From the NCBI GenBank assembly GCA_024711325.1, contig JANJTC010000005.1:1116001-1180000 (forward strand): a stretch of DNA of 64,000 nt, given 5' to 3'. A model generated the notes under the pieces. It was given only the letters and a program-made list of their open reading frames with translations. It was not told where the DNA came from and made no database searches. Both the position numbers and the translations under genes were made by a program. Each line of letters begins with the position of its first letter. Positions within the stretch are counted from its first letter, which is position 1. This DNA is from Bacteriovoracaceae bacterium (lineage in GTDB: Bacteria > Bdellovibrionota > Bacteriovoracia > Bacteriovoracales > Bacteriovoracaceae). This document shows, one piece after another, positions 53,459-61,354 of this stretch.

Positions 53459-53667
53459 AGATTTATCCCTAAGGAAAAACAGTTTATAGATGTCATATCG
53501 GCTTGTTGGACATGATCTTGAGCATTTTATTCTTGCCGCTTTCTATTGGCGAAGTTAGGTGTTGGAACTTAAGATTTCTTGATTTTTAAAGAAGCAATCA
53601 TTCAGAACTTTTCTAAAATCAAATATAAGATATGCTTTTTAATCATACTAAAGTCTTTGGAGGAACA

Positions 53668-54399
53668 TTGAAGAAGTTACTTTTACCTTGCTTGTTTTTA
53701 ATCGGCTGCGCCTCTTACCATGATCCAAATTCATCCAAGCCTTTTGTCTTGGAAAAAGGTGTTACCACCTATCAAGATGTGGCCAGGGCCAAAGGGTCGA
53801 AAGGGAAGTGTTTGAACATCCAGGCCAATAAATACTGCCAATGGAAAAATCAAACGAATATGTTCCAAGGCGACTTATATATCAAATCCCTCACTCACAT
53901 AGAAAAGCCGCTTAATTATGAGGTGGCCGTCAAAACTTTAAAGCTCGAAGGACCTGGGAAGAAGATTTCCTACGGACCGGCAGGATCTAAGATAAATCCT
54001 GATAGCATTGAATGGCGTCGTTTCAACCCATTATTTCAGGGGATGCTTAAAGCGAGTGGACGACAATTGACCTCGAAGCCGGCAGAATCTGATCAAATTG
54101 TTCGGATTAATTTTGGGGTTGAAGATACTGCTAGTTCGGATAAGGCAAAGAGATTCCTTGAATTGACAGCTTTCGATAAGGTAAAGATGCTCAAAGAGAA
54201 GAAGAATGTTGAGCTATGGAAGGTAGAAGTTTCTAGCGTGGGTGGGAATCGTGATCTCAAGAAAGTTCTGCCGATTCTCGCAGCTGTTTCACAGTACTAT
54301 GTGACCTTTCCTTCGGAAGTTAATGAAACAATGCTCGTGAATGAAAATGAACTGGTGGTTCTGGCGTTTATGGATTATTTGGAAAGCGGTAAGAAATAA
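53668..54399 (+). CDS. hypothetical lipoprotein
   Basis: The TTG at 53668 is chosen since GGAGGA (53659-53664) stands 3 bases before it and the product then starts KKLLLPCLFLIGCAS, a lipobox with Cys. An upstream ATG at 53632 would add 12 residues. The mature part has a Lys-rich alpha/beta pattern, with a possible SmpA/OmlA-like beginning (LEKGVTTYQDVARAKG) of the kind seen in envelope lipoproteins. The product is 243 residues. Function unknown. A strong terminator follows. Confidence 0.65.
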   Translation: MKKLLLPCLFLIGCASYHDPNSSKPFVLEKGVTTYQDVARAKGSKGKCLNIQANKYCQWKNQTNMFQGDLYIKSLTHIEKPLNYEVAVKTLKLEGPGKKISYGPAGSKINPDSIEWRRFNPLFQGMLKASGRQLTSKPAESDQIVRINFGVEDTASSDKAKRFLELTAFDKVKMLKEKKNVELWKVEVSSVGGNRDLKKVLPILAAVSQYYVTFPSEVNETMLVNENELVVLAFMDYLESGKK

Positions 54400-54410
54400 T
54401 TTAAATTAAT

Positions 54411-54441
54411 AACCGAGGATAAAAACTATCCTCGGTTTTTT
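54411..54441. terminator. strong rho-independent terminator
   Basis: AACCGAGGATA (54411-54421) pairs with TATCCTCGGTT (54427-54437), followed by TTTT. It lies between convergent genes and likely works for the lipoprotein gene and, in part, for the symporter gene. Confidence 0.9.
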
Positions 54442-54450
54442 CAAAACGAC

Positions 54451-55707
54451 TTAAGAGTTATAAACATCCACATCCAACTGATTCTCGGCCTTGGCCACAA
54501 TACAACTAACAACCGCGTCTCCGGTCACATTCACTGCGGTTCTGGTCATATCCAGAAGACGATCCACCCCGATGATAAGGCCAATACCCTCAACTGGAAG
54601 GCCAACTTGATTAAAGACCATGGCGAGCATCACAAGACCCACACCTGGAACACCAGCTGTTCCGATGGAGGCGAGAGTTGCCGTAAGGATCACCATTAAA
54701 TAGCCTTGGAGACCGATATCAATTCCATAAACTGAAGCGACGAAGACCGTTGCTACTCCTTGCATGATGGCGGTTCCATCCATGTTTACGGTGGCGCCTA
54801 GTGGAATGGTAAAAGAAGCAACCGAGTTATTGACTCCGAGCTTTTTCTCAGTCACTTCCATGGTCACAGGCAAAGTGGCATTAGAGCTTGAGGTAGAAAA
54901 ACCAAAGACCATGACTTCACTGAATTTTTTGAAGAACTTCATGGGGTTTAAACCCGTGAGAATTTTTAACATGGACCCATAAACTACGGTTGCATGAATG
55001 ATCAGAATGAAGAGGACTACAAAGAAATATTTTGCCATTGGGATAATGGCGGAGAAGCCTTGAGAGGCAAAAACTTTTGTTAAAAGACAGAAAACGCCAT
55101 AAGGGGCAAGTTCAATTAAGAGCATGACCATCTTCATGACAACTTCATTTAAGTCATTAAAAAGGGCGAGAATTCTTTTACCAGCAGCTCCGGCGAGTGT
55201 GAGACCAATTCCAAAAAGCAAAGCGAAGACAATGATCTGAAGCATTTCAGCTTTGGCCATGGACTCAATTGGGTTAGAGGGAAAAATATTGGCAATGACA
55301 TCTACCAGTGAAGGGGAAGTCTTCACATCAAAAGTAGCAGTCGCAGTCGTCATCACAAATCCTTCACCAGGATTAATAAGCAAGGCAACGACCAAGGCCA
55401 GAGTAATGGCCAGTGCTGTTGTGATAATATATAAACCAAAAGTTCGACTGCCTAATCGTCCGAGTTTCTTAATATCGTCCAATGCTCCGGCACCTGCCAC
55501 CAGGGAGACAAAAACCATCGGCACGACCAGAAGTTTCAGTGAAGAAAGGAAGATGCGACCTCCGACTTCAATGACTCCTTCAACTAAAAAGCTCTGAATA
55601 GCTCCGCCAAATTTAAAGTAATTAAGAATGCTTCCCAGGACAATTCCAGAAAACATCCAAATGAGGATTCTACGCGTAAGCTTTGGGCCAGTGTCGATTG
55701 TGGTCAT
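54451..55707 (-). CDS. dicarboxylate/amino acid:cation symporter (DAACS family)
   Basis: 418 residues with 8-9 membrane segments. Family motifs: LKLLVVPMVFVSLVAG, the serine-rich re-entrant loop FGFSTSSSNATLPVTM, PLGATVNMDGTAIMQG and GTAGVPGVGLVMLAMV. Members take up glutamate, aspartate or C4-dicarboxylates with sodium or protons (GltP/DctA type). The gene stands alone with a ribosome site (AGGA) before ATG 55707. Confidence 0.92.
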   Translation of the reverse strand: MTTIDTGPKLTRRILIWMFSGIVLGSILNYFKFGGAIQSFLVEGVIEVGGRIFLSSLKLLVVPMVFVSLVAGAGALDDIKKLGRLGSRTFGLYIITTALAITLALVVALLINPGEGFVMTTATATFDVKTSPSLVDVIANIFPSNPIESMAKAEMLQIIVFALLFGIGLTLAGAAGKRILALFNDLNEVVMKMVMLLIELAPYGVFCLLTKVFASQGFSAIIPMAKYFFVVLFILIIHATVVYGSMLKILTGLNPMKFFKKFSEVMVFGFSTSSSNATLPVTMEVTEKKLGVNNSVASFTIPLGATVNMDGTAIMQGVATVFVASVYGIDIGLQGYLMVILTATLASIGTAGVPGVGLVMLAMVFNQVGLPVEGIGLIIGVDRLLDMTRTAVNVTGDAVVSCIVAKAENQLDVDVYNS

Positions 55708-55867
55708 TCCGCATTCCTGTTTTAAAGTGTATTAAACTATTGTTTCTTGCTTATGCTTTTGGGTCAACAATACAGGGAGGGAAAATTACTTTTAAATAAG
55801 GCCTGTGCCTCTTGAAGAAGCGGGATTCCAGTGTATCTTTAGATTTGAACCAAGTCCGGAGAGACTT

Positions 55868-56482
55868 ATGGACAACAAGGTTTTTCTCTTCCCCTTAACC
55901 AATTCCATACTGTTTAAGAAGGTCACTCTTCCATACCATATTTTTGAACCACGCTACCGCCAGATGGTTCGTGACTCTCTGGCGATGCAGATACCTATCG
56001 CTATAGTTCCTTATCATCCTTCCAATATTTATCGAAGTGAGATTTGTGTAGCTGGTCTGCCGCATATTTTATCCACCTATCCCGATGGCAGGATGGATAT
56101 TTATATTACTGGTACGGTGAAGTGTCGTTTAACAGAATTTGAATCAGATGAGCCCTACAAAGTTTATTACTACAAAGTTTTGGATGAGGATCTTTCGATT
56201 GATGATTCATTCAGTATGGAGCTTGATAGCTTGAAGATTCTGCTGGAACGTTGGGCCCTGCATTTTCTTCCTGATCCTATCCAACGTGAAACGTTCTCGA
56301 ATACTCTGGATGATCCTGAATTATTGGTAAATTACTGCACAGTATTTCTGGTTGATGACTGGGATGTGAAAAAAGAAGTGATGGAAGCAGATTCTCTCAG
56401 GGAAAAAATCAAGATCTTATTGCAGGTGATTGGCCCAAAAGAAATTAACCTTGGGCCATTCATGCCTACACTGAAGTTTTAA
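55868..56482 (+). CDS. LON substrate-binding-domain protein
   Basis: The ATG at 55868 follows GGAGAG; 55805 is an upstream in-frame start that I reject. 204 residues form a stand-alone LON N-terminal domain: FLFPLTNSILFKKVTLPYHIFEPRYRQMV, then LPHILSTYPDGRMDIYITGTVKC. There is no ATPase or protease part. Such proteins occur in many bacteria and may help substrate choice or act alone. The stop is followed directly by the small basic gene on the other strand. Confidence 0.8.
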   Translation: MDNKVFLFPLTNSILFKKVTLPYHIFEPRYRQMVRDSLAMQIPIAIVPYHPSNIYRSEICVAGLPHILSTYPDGRMDIYITGTVKCRLTEFESDEPYKVYYYKVLDEDLSIDDSFSMELDSLKILLERWALHFLPDPIQRETFSNTLDDPELLVNYCTVFLVDDWDVKKEVMEADSLREKIKILLQVIGPKEINLGPFMPTLKF

Positions 56483-56599
56483 TTACTTCTTTCTGTTAAG
56501 CTTGCCGACAGCAATTTTCTCTTGAATCTTAGCTTTTTTCTTAGCTTGTCCTTTGCGGCGAAGCATTTTAACGGCCTTACTTTTACGTCCAAAACCCAT
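56483..56599 (-). CDS. 38-residue very basic small protein
   Basis: This open frame (ATG 56599, stop 56483-56485) codes for 38 residues, about half of them Lys, Arg or Gln: it starts MGFGRKSKAVKMLRRKG and ends GKLNRKK. AAGGA stands 6 bases before the ATG. Its size and charge recall small ribosomal or RNA-binding proteins, but I match it to none. The stop is next to the end of the convergent LON-domain gene. Confidence 0.6.
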   Translation of the reverse strand: MGFGRKSKAVKMLRRKGQAKKKAKIQEKIAVGKLNRKK

Positions 56600-56663
56600 A
56601 ACCCATCCTTCTTAAAAGTTCATGATGCTCCATTATTGATAATAGAGTTTTGGTTGTAAAGGT

Positions 56664-57743
56664 TTAAGGGGCCCTTCTGGTCCTATACTTGGTTTTAAGG
56701 CCCGTAAAAGACCACCAAACGAATGTTCCAATCCAGACTAAGCAGGCCAGTGGATGGAGAATCATCGCTCGCCAGGACTCTTGAAAAACTATTTTGGTAA
56801 AAAAGCGATATAAAACCAGCAGAAGTAAGCAGGACATGGCCCAAATCGGGTGATCGGGAAGGAAAAAGATGGGGCTCGACCAGATCAAAAGAACGGCAAG
56901 AAAGAGAAGAAGACCGGTTCTTTCACCTTTTAACCACAATTCTTCCCAATAGGTTCTCATCTGGTAAATTTGGACTTTCAAATCTTCTGGGTAGTAACGG
57001 AGTAGGTGTTTTTCTCCGAAGGCCAGGATGTAGGTTTTGTTTTCCATATCCCAACCCTTGGCCAGGGCCTCCTTCCAGGAAGGAATATTGACTTTACTAA
57101 AATCAAAATCTTTAAAAGCACTAAGCGGCATGCCCATCCAGCCCTGAGCAATGCTAACCAGAGGGTGAGAAACATTTCGTCTGATTCTTCTGAAGCCAAA
57201 GATTGAAGCCAGGGCCAGAGTCGGGTTGATTGAGGCGACAGCTTCTCCTATAACATTTTGTCGTTTGGTTTGGGGAAGGACGAAAAAAGCTTTCTGCTTT
57301 TTTGAGACTAAATGCCCTAGAGAAATAAAAGCATGTTCAGTCGGGACCAGTTCCGCGTCACCGATGACCACAATATCACCCTTAATTTTGGGAGCGATCT
57401 GTTCAATCATCCACGGAATGGCCTCGCGTCCCAGAGGTCGCATCAGAAAACTGTGAAGCTCCACATAGGGGAGTTTTTGATGAAGTTCCTGCCAGGCATT
57501 TACCGCCGGATGATGCCCATCAATTAAAATATGAATGCGAAGATGGCCTCCTAAAGTATTAAAGGAGGAGAGATTTTTTATCCAAGGCTCGAGATAAAAT
57601 TCTGAACGGGATGAAATGGGAATAATAAGTTCCATCGTGCCCGAGAACTTGTCTTCTGCGTTTAGTTGAATGCCAATCAGGGCATTTTTCACCAACGTAT
57701 AAATCATCAACATCGTAAGCCCAAGGGCCACTAGTCCTAACAT
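56664..57743 (-). CDS. membrane-anchored glycosyltransferase-like protein
   Basis: 359 residues. One N-terminal membrane anchor (MLGLVALGLTMLMIYTLV), a GT2-like globular part with LIIPISSRSEFYLEPWI, HILIDGHH and VVIGDAELVP in place of the usual DxD, and three membrane segments near the C-terminus. The pattern suits a family 2 transferase facing the cytoplasm, such as those that glycosylate carotenoids or lipids. The start is 10 bp behind the heme A synthase gene, so the two are one operon. Donor and acceptor are unknown. Confidence 0.65.
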   Translation of the reverse strand: MLGLVALGLTMLMIYTLVKNALIGIQLNAEDKFSGTMELIIPISSRSEFYLEPWIKNLSSFNTLGGHLRIHILIDGHHPAVNAWQELHQKLPYVELHSFLMRPLGREAIPWMIEQIAPKIKGDIVVIGDAELVPTEHAFISLGHLVSKKQKAFFVLPQTKRQNVIGEAVASINPTLALASIFGFRRIRRNVSHPLVSIAQGWMGMPLSAFKDFDFSKVNIPSWKEALAKGWDMENKTYILAFGEKHLLRYYPEDLKVQIYQMRTYWEELWLKGERTGLLLFLAVLLIWSSPIFFLPDHPIWAMSCLLLLVLYRFFTKIVFQESWRAMILHPLACLVWIGTFVWWSFTGLKTKYRTRRAP

Positions 57744-57753
57744 GATGTCGCCT

Positions 57754-58740
57754 TTAGTCCTCGAGTAGGGAGCCTTTAAGGTTTAAAGAAAGTGAATAAA
57801 GAAGACCCAGAGTAAGGACCCCCAGGAAAAGATGAGGGGGCTGAGCATTCGTAGGGAATCCGAAATAATTAAGCATGATTCCCGTGGCAACATTCCCCAT
57901 GACACACAAAAAGGCGAAAAATGACGTGAAGAAGGCCCCGCGGTTAAGATGATTTTTTTGCAAGTAAACCATTAGGTAAATAAAAAGAGCGATAATCACT
58001 AGAGAAAAGGTCCTGTGAACGTAAAATACTGAACCCAGAAATCCTATGATCGTTTCATGAGTCGCCTGAAAGGTGTCCCGAATGTAGTGGTCCACTTGTT
58101 GCCGCACTTGAGTTCCCAGCATCACTTGAAAAAAGGTGAGACCCACTAAGATTTTAGTGATCCTTAAGGCCTTGGCATCAATTTTTTGGACCAGTGCCGT
58201 ATTCTGCAGGTCATGGCAGTATTTTCGAAGATACAACAGCCCAAATAACAGCAGAACGGCCAGTAGCATGTGAATCGTAATTAAAAAAGGTTTAAGATGA
58301 GTCGACACGACTAAGGCCCCGATGCCGCCTTGAACCAAGATCAAAAAGAGGAGCCCCCCACAGAACCAGGGGATATTTGAATCATAAGACCGAACCTTAA
58401 AGGACTTTCCAAATAAAAGAACGATCAGAAAACCCAGGACCACTCCGAGTAAACGGTTGATATATTCGGTCCAGGTCTTAAATGGGTCAAAATCAGCAAT
58501 TGTTTTCCCCGAAATTTTATAAATTTCTTTATAATTGGCCGGTAGCTCTGAAATATCCGTCGGCGGAACCCATTGTCCAAAACAGGTTGGCCAGTCAGGG
58601 CAACCAAGGCCTGAACCAGTACCTCTGACAACTGCCCCTGCGAGAATGACGAGATACGTCCCGAGAATGGATAAGAAAATAAGCCGCTGGAAACCTTTCA
58701 TACAACAGAGGCTATCATGATCGTTTTGCTTTTTCATCAC
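57754..58740 (-). CDS. ctaA: heme A synthase (COX15/CtaA)
   Basis: Multi-span membrane protein of 328 residues (GTG or ATG 58737 start; Met14 is a further option). Hallmarks are VRGTGSGLGCPDWPTCFGQWVPP with the Cys pair, FKTWTEYINRLLG with the catalytic Glu, ITIHMLLAV, VHRTFSLV and PPHLFLGV with the heme-binding His. The enzyme oxidises heme O to heme A for an aa3-type cytochrome oxidase, so the organism respires oxygen. It diverges from mntP and leads an operon with the glycosyltransferase. Confidence 0.93.
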   Translation of the reverse strand: MMKKQNDHDSLCCMKGFQRLIFLSILGTYLVILAGAVVRGTGSGLGCPDWPTCFGQWVPPTDISELPANYKEIYKISGKTIADFDPFKTWTEYINRLLGVVLGFLIVLLFGKSFKVRSYDSNIPWFCGGLLFLILVQGGIGALVVSTHLKPFLITIHMLLAVLLLFGLLYLRKYCHDLQNTALVQKIDAKALRITKILVGLTFFQVMLGTQVRQQVDHYIRDTFQATHETIIGFLGSVFYVHRTFSLVIIALFIYLMVYLQKNHLNRGAFFTSFFAFLCVMGNVATGIMLNYFGFPTNAQPPHLFLGVLTLGLLYSLSLNLKGSLLED

Positions 58741-58779
58741 TAAGATGATGAAATAATTAAATCAAAAAAGGATTCTGAA

Positions 58780-59355
58780 ATGTTCTCGCTTGAGATTGTA
58801 CTACTTGGTTTGGCCCTGGCAATTGATGCTGCAGTTGTTACCTTTGCCATAGGTCTTATGCATTATGAAATGAGTCCTTTTGAGAAATTAAAGCGTGGTT
58901 TTTTGATCTCACTTGCCTTCGGTATTTTCCAATTTGTGATGTTATGGACTGGCGCCTATGCTGGTTTTCTTTTTACCTTTTCCAGTTACGGTTACTATTT
59001 CCAATTTGTGGTGGCCTTGATCTTTTTTGGACTGGCCCTTAAGTTTGTTCAGGAGAGTCTCAACATAGAAGAAAAAAAACACGAATGGGGACTCATTCCA
59101 GTCCTGATTCTTGCTTTCGCAACCAGTATCGACGCCATGGCCTCTGGAGTCAGTCTGGGGACATTACCTCGGGCCTATTTTGCGGCAATTGAAGTGGGAC
59201 TCATCACTTTCTCCGTGTGCGGGGGATTTTATTTTATCAGTCAGTTTTTTCGTCAAATTCCGGATCGTTGGCTTTTAAGATTTGCCGCTGTTATTTTTCT
59301 ATTCTTAGGCGTGCAAATTTTCTGGGGCCTTAAACATGTTTTTTTAAAAGGTTAA
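58780..59355 (+). CDS. mntP: manganese efflux pump MntP
   Basis: 191 residues and six membrane segments. The two Asp-containing signature helices are LAIDAAVVTFAIG and ATSIDAMASGVSLG. AAGGA stands 7 bases before the ATG. MntP exports Mn(II) under excess. There is no room for a yybP-type riboswitch in the 39-bp divergent gap. The threonine dehydratase gene follows 3 bp later. Confidence 0.93.
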   Translation: MFSLEIVLLGLALAIDAAVVTFAIGLMHYEMSPFEKLKRGFLISLAFGIFQFVMLWTGAYAGFLFTFSSYGYYFQFVVALIFFGLALKFVQESLNIEEKKHEWGLIPVLILAFATSIDAMASGVSLGTLPRAYFAAIEVGLITFSVCGGFYFISQFFRQIPDRWLLRFAAVIFLFLGVQIFWGLKHVFLKG

Positions 59356-59358
59356 TAT

Positions 59359-60582
59359 ATGAAAATCACTTTCAAAGATTTCCAGGATGCTTACGACGTT
59401 TTAAAGAAAATTATTCATCCTACACCTCTGGTCTATAATGAATGGCTCTCCAAGCAGTACAATTGTGAAATCTATTTAAAGCTTGAGAACATGCTTCCCA
59501 TCGGTTCCTTTAAGATGAGAGGGGCCACTTACAAAATATCTAAACTATCCAGCGAAGAAAGAAAAAATGGAGTTCTGGCCGTGAGTGCCGGGAACCACGC
59601 TCAGGGAGTGGCCTGGGCCGCTAGTCGCTTCAAAGTCAAAGCAACCATCGTGATGCCGGAAGGCTCACCCCTGACAAAAATCAGAAACACCGAAACCTTA
59701 GGCGCCAAAGTTGTTCTTCATGGCCACAGCATTGAAGATGGATTTCAATACGCTGAAGCGATGATGAAAAAACAGAAGATGACTTTTGTTCATCCCTATC
59801 ATGATAAGGATGTCATAGCGGGCCAGGGAACTGTCGCCTTTGAGCTTTTAGAACAAATCCCTGACATGGATTATATTTTCTCCTCCATTGGCGGAGGCGG
59901 TTTAGTTTCAGGTATGGGAAGTGTCATCAAGGGCAGTAAATCCAAAGTTCGTGTGATTGCGGGCCAGGCCACAGGCTGCAGCCCTATGGTAGATTCTCTT
60001 AACTCAGGAAAGATTAAAAAAATCGATAAGGCCGAAACATTCGCCGACGGAATCCGCGTCCGTAATGTGGCCCCCGACATGCTAAAAATTTTAGGCCAAG
60101 TGGTGGAGTCATCCCACAAGGTAGATGATGAAAAAATGGCCTGGGCCATTTTACAATTAATGGAAAAAGCGCGAGTGATCGCAGAAGGCGCGGGCGCTCT
60201 ACCGCTCGCTCTGTTTGATCAGCTCTATCAGAAAGATCCTAAAAAATTCAAAGGCAAAAAAATCGTCCTGGTTATTTGCGGCGGAAACATCGATGTGAAT
60301 CTCCTTGAGCGAATCATCGACCGCGGTCTCATTGAATCTCACCGAAAAGTGCGTATCTCAATTCCTATTGCTGACCGTCCGGGGATTCTGCATAAACTCA
60401 CGGGAGTGATTACGAGTGTTGGTGCCAACATTTTAGAAGTGATTCATGATAGGGATTCTTCTAACACGGGGATTACGGGAACGAATGTGATCTTTAATCT
60501 GGAGACCAAGGGTGAGGATCATTTGAAGCAATTGTTGAAAGAGATGAAGAAGGACTTTCCGCTTTGTAAGGTGGTTTCATAG
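59359..60582 (+). CDS. ilvA: threonine ammonia-lyase with ACT domain
   Basis: 407 residues. PLP-binding Lys52 in GSFKMRGA, the glycine loop SSIGGGGLVSG and the late VICGGNIDVN are typical of the fold-type II family. The C-terminal 75 residues are an ACT domain (VRISIPIADRPGILHKLTG). This is the single-ACT form often linked to catabolic or regulated threonine breakdown to 2-oxobutanoate. It is spaced 3 bp behind mntP, so the two are co-transcribed. Confidence 0.9.
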   Translation: MKITFKDFQDAYDVLKKIIHPTPLVYNEWLSKQYNCEIYLKLENMLPIGSFKMRGATYKISKLSSEERKNGVLAVSAGNHAQGVAWAASRFKVKATIVMPEGSPLTKIRNTETLGAKVVLHGHSIEDGFQYAEAMMKKQKMTFVHPYHDKDVIAGQGTVAFELLEQIPDMDYIFSSIGGGGLVSGMGSVIKGSKSKVRVIAGQATGCSPMVDSLNSGKIKKIDKAETFADGIRVRNVAPDMLKILGQVVESSHKVDDEKMAWAILQLMEKARVIAEGAGALPLALFDQLYQKDPKKFKGKKIVLVICGGNIDVNLLERIIDRGLIESHRKVRISIPIADRPGILHKLTGVITSVGANILEVIHDRDSSNTGITGTNVIFNLETKGEDHLKQLLKEMKKDFPLCKVVS

Positions 60583-60613
60583 GGGAAGTAGTCCCGAAAA
60601 TTGAGCAGGGGAT

Positions 60614-60925
60614 TTAGGCAATCTTAATGCTAATATCTTTATGTAAAATTTCTAAGAATTTAACAAGCCTATCAATGGTGAATTCTTCAAAACGATAATG
60701 AAGGATTTTACTCATCAAGGCCGGATCAATCTCAAGCTTGTCAGCAAGTTCTTTTTGGCTCAGCTTACGATCCTGTTTATAGATGATAAAACTTTTGCAA
60801 AGTTCGAATTTTAGTTTATCCACTGCGGAAGCGTTCTTTGGTAAAAACTTAGATCCTTCAGCAGTTTCTAGTTCTGTTAGAACTTCTTTAATGTCTTTTG
60901 AGCTTGGAAACTTTCTATTTTTCAT
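60614..60925 (-). CDS. antitoxin-like XRE protein
   Basis: The ATG at 60925 is 5 bases behind GGAGG (60935-60931) and is preferred to 60952. 103 residues; the C-terminal half is an XRE helix-turn-helix (KQDRKLSQKELADKLEIDPALMSKILHYRF), the N-terminal helices are charged. The start overlaps the end of the preceding gene by 11 bp. The pair has the reverse order (toxin first, antitoxin second) of HigBA. It would repress its own promoter and neutralise the partner. Confidence 0.75.
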   Translation of the reverse strand: MKNRKFPSSKDIKEVLTELETAEGSKFLPKNASAVDKLKFELCKSFIIYKQDRKLSQKELADKLEIDPALMSKILHYRFEEFTIDRLVKFLEILHKDISIKIA

Positions 60926-61223
60926 CTTGGCCTCCACGGACTCTAAATGCATTTATAACCCCAAGGTAGTCATCACTCAAGCACAATAAAAAGATTAGCC
61001 TGTATGGTTTATCTAAGTAATACAAAGGATCGATTTTGAAATACTCAAATTCTTCCTTCGTAGCCTCAGGTTCTAAACTTGCACCATCAACCACCTGAAT
61101 TAGATTTAGTATCAATTCATCATCTATTTCAGGATGTGAAATCTTGTAATGTTGATCTATGATTACAGTCGAGATACTTCTGCCATTTATAATCAAAGAT
61201 TTAGTGTATTCGTTTCTCGACAT
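60915..61223 (-). CDS. toxin-like protein (RelE/HigB-fold or related), uncertain
   Basis: 102 residues. The beta-rich end PYRLIFLLCLSDDYLGVINAFRVR has the look of RelE/BrnT-type toxins, where a Tyr/Arg end carries the RNA-cleaving residues. The N-terminus (IINGRSISTVIIDQHYKIS) is not typical. No family is certain. The message seems to start at or next to the A of the ATG (see the promoter), so translation would be leaderless. With the XRE gene behind it, a toxin-antitoxin pair is the most likely reading. Confidence 0.6.
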   Translation of the reverse strand: MSRNEYTKSLIINGRSISTVIIDQHYKISHPEIDDELILNLIQVVDGASLEPEATKEEFEYFKIDPLYYLDKPYRLIFLLCLSDDYLGVINAFRVRGGQDEK

Positions 61224-61229
61224 ACTGCT

Positions 61230-61258
61230 ATTATAAGGATTGTTGACAGATTTGTCAA
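61230..61258 (-). promoter_or_regulatory. consensus promoter of the toxin-antitoxin-like pair
   Basis: TTGACA (61258-61253) and TATAAT (61235-61230) are separated by exactly 17 bp, a perfect consensus. The -35 lies in an inverted repeat TTGACA-n4-TGTCAA (61243-61258), a likely operator for the antitoxin. The start of transcription would fall about at 61223, the first base of the toxin ATG. Confidence 0.8.
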
Positions 61259-61314
61259 TAAAGAGTTCTCCGTGTTAAGTCTCGGAATCTTCTATCAATG
61301 GGACCGGGGAAGTA

Positions 61315-61344
61315 TTCCCAGTTGGCATTACTACCAACTGGGAA
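61315..61344 (-). terminator. hairpin behind the hydrolase/PKD gene
   Basis: TTCCCAGTTGG (61315-61325) pairs perfectly with CCAACTGGGAA (61334-61344). On the minus strand it stands 11 bp behind the stop at 61355. There is no clear T-run, so its use as a terminator is likely but not certain. Confidence 0.55.
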
Positions 61345-61354
61345 AAGATGTGCA

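Noticed and set aside
58741..58779. yybP-ykoY manganese riboswitch before mntP
   Set aside because: The gap to the divergent heme A synthase gene is only 39 bp and shows no such fold.
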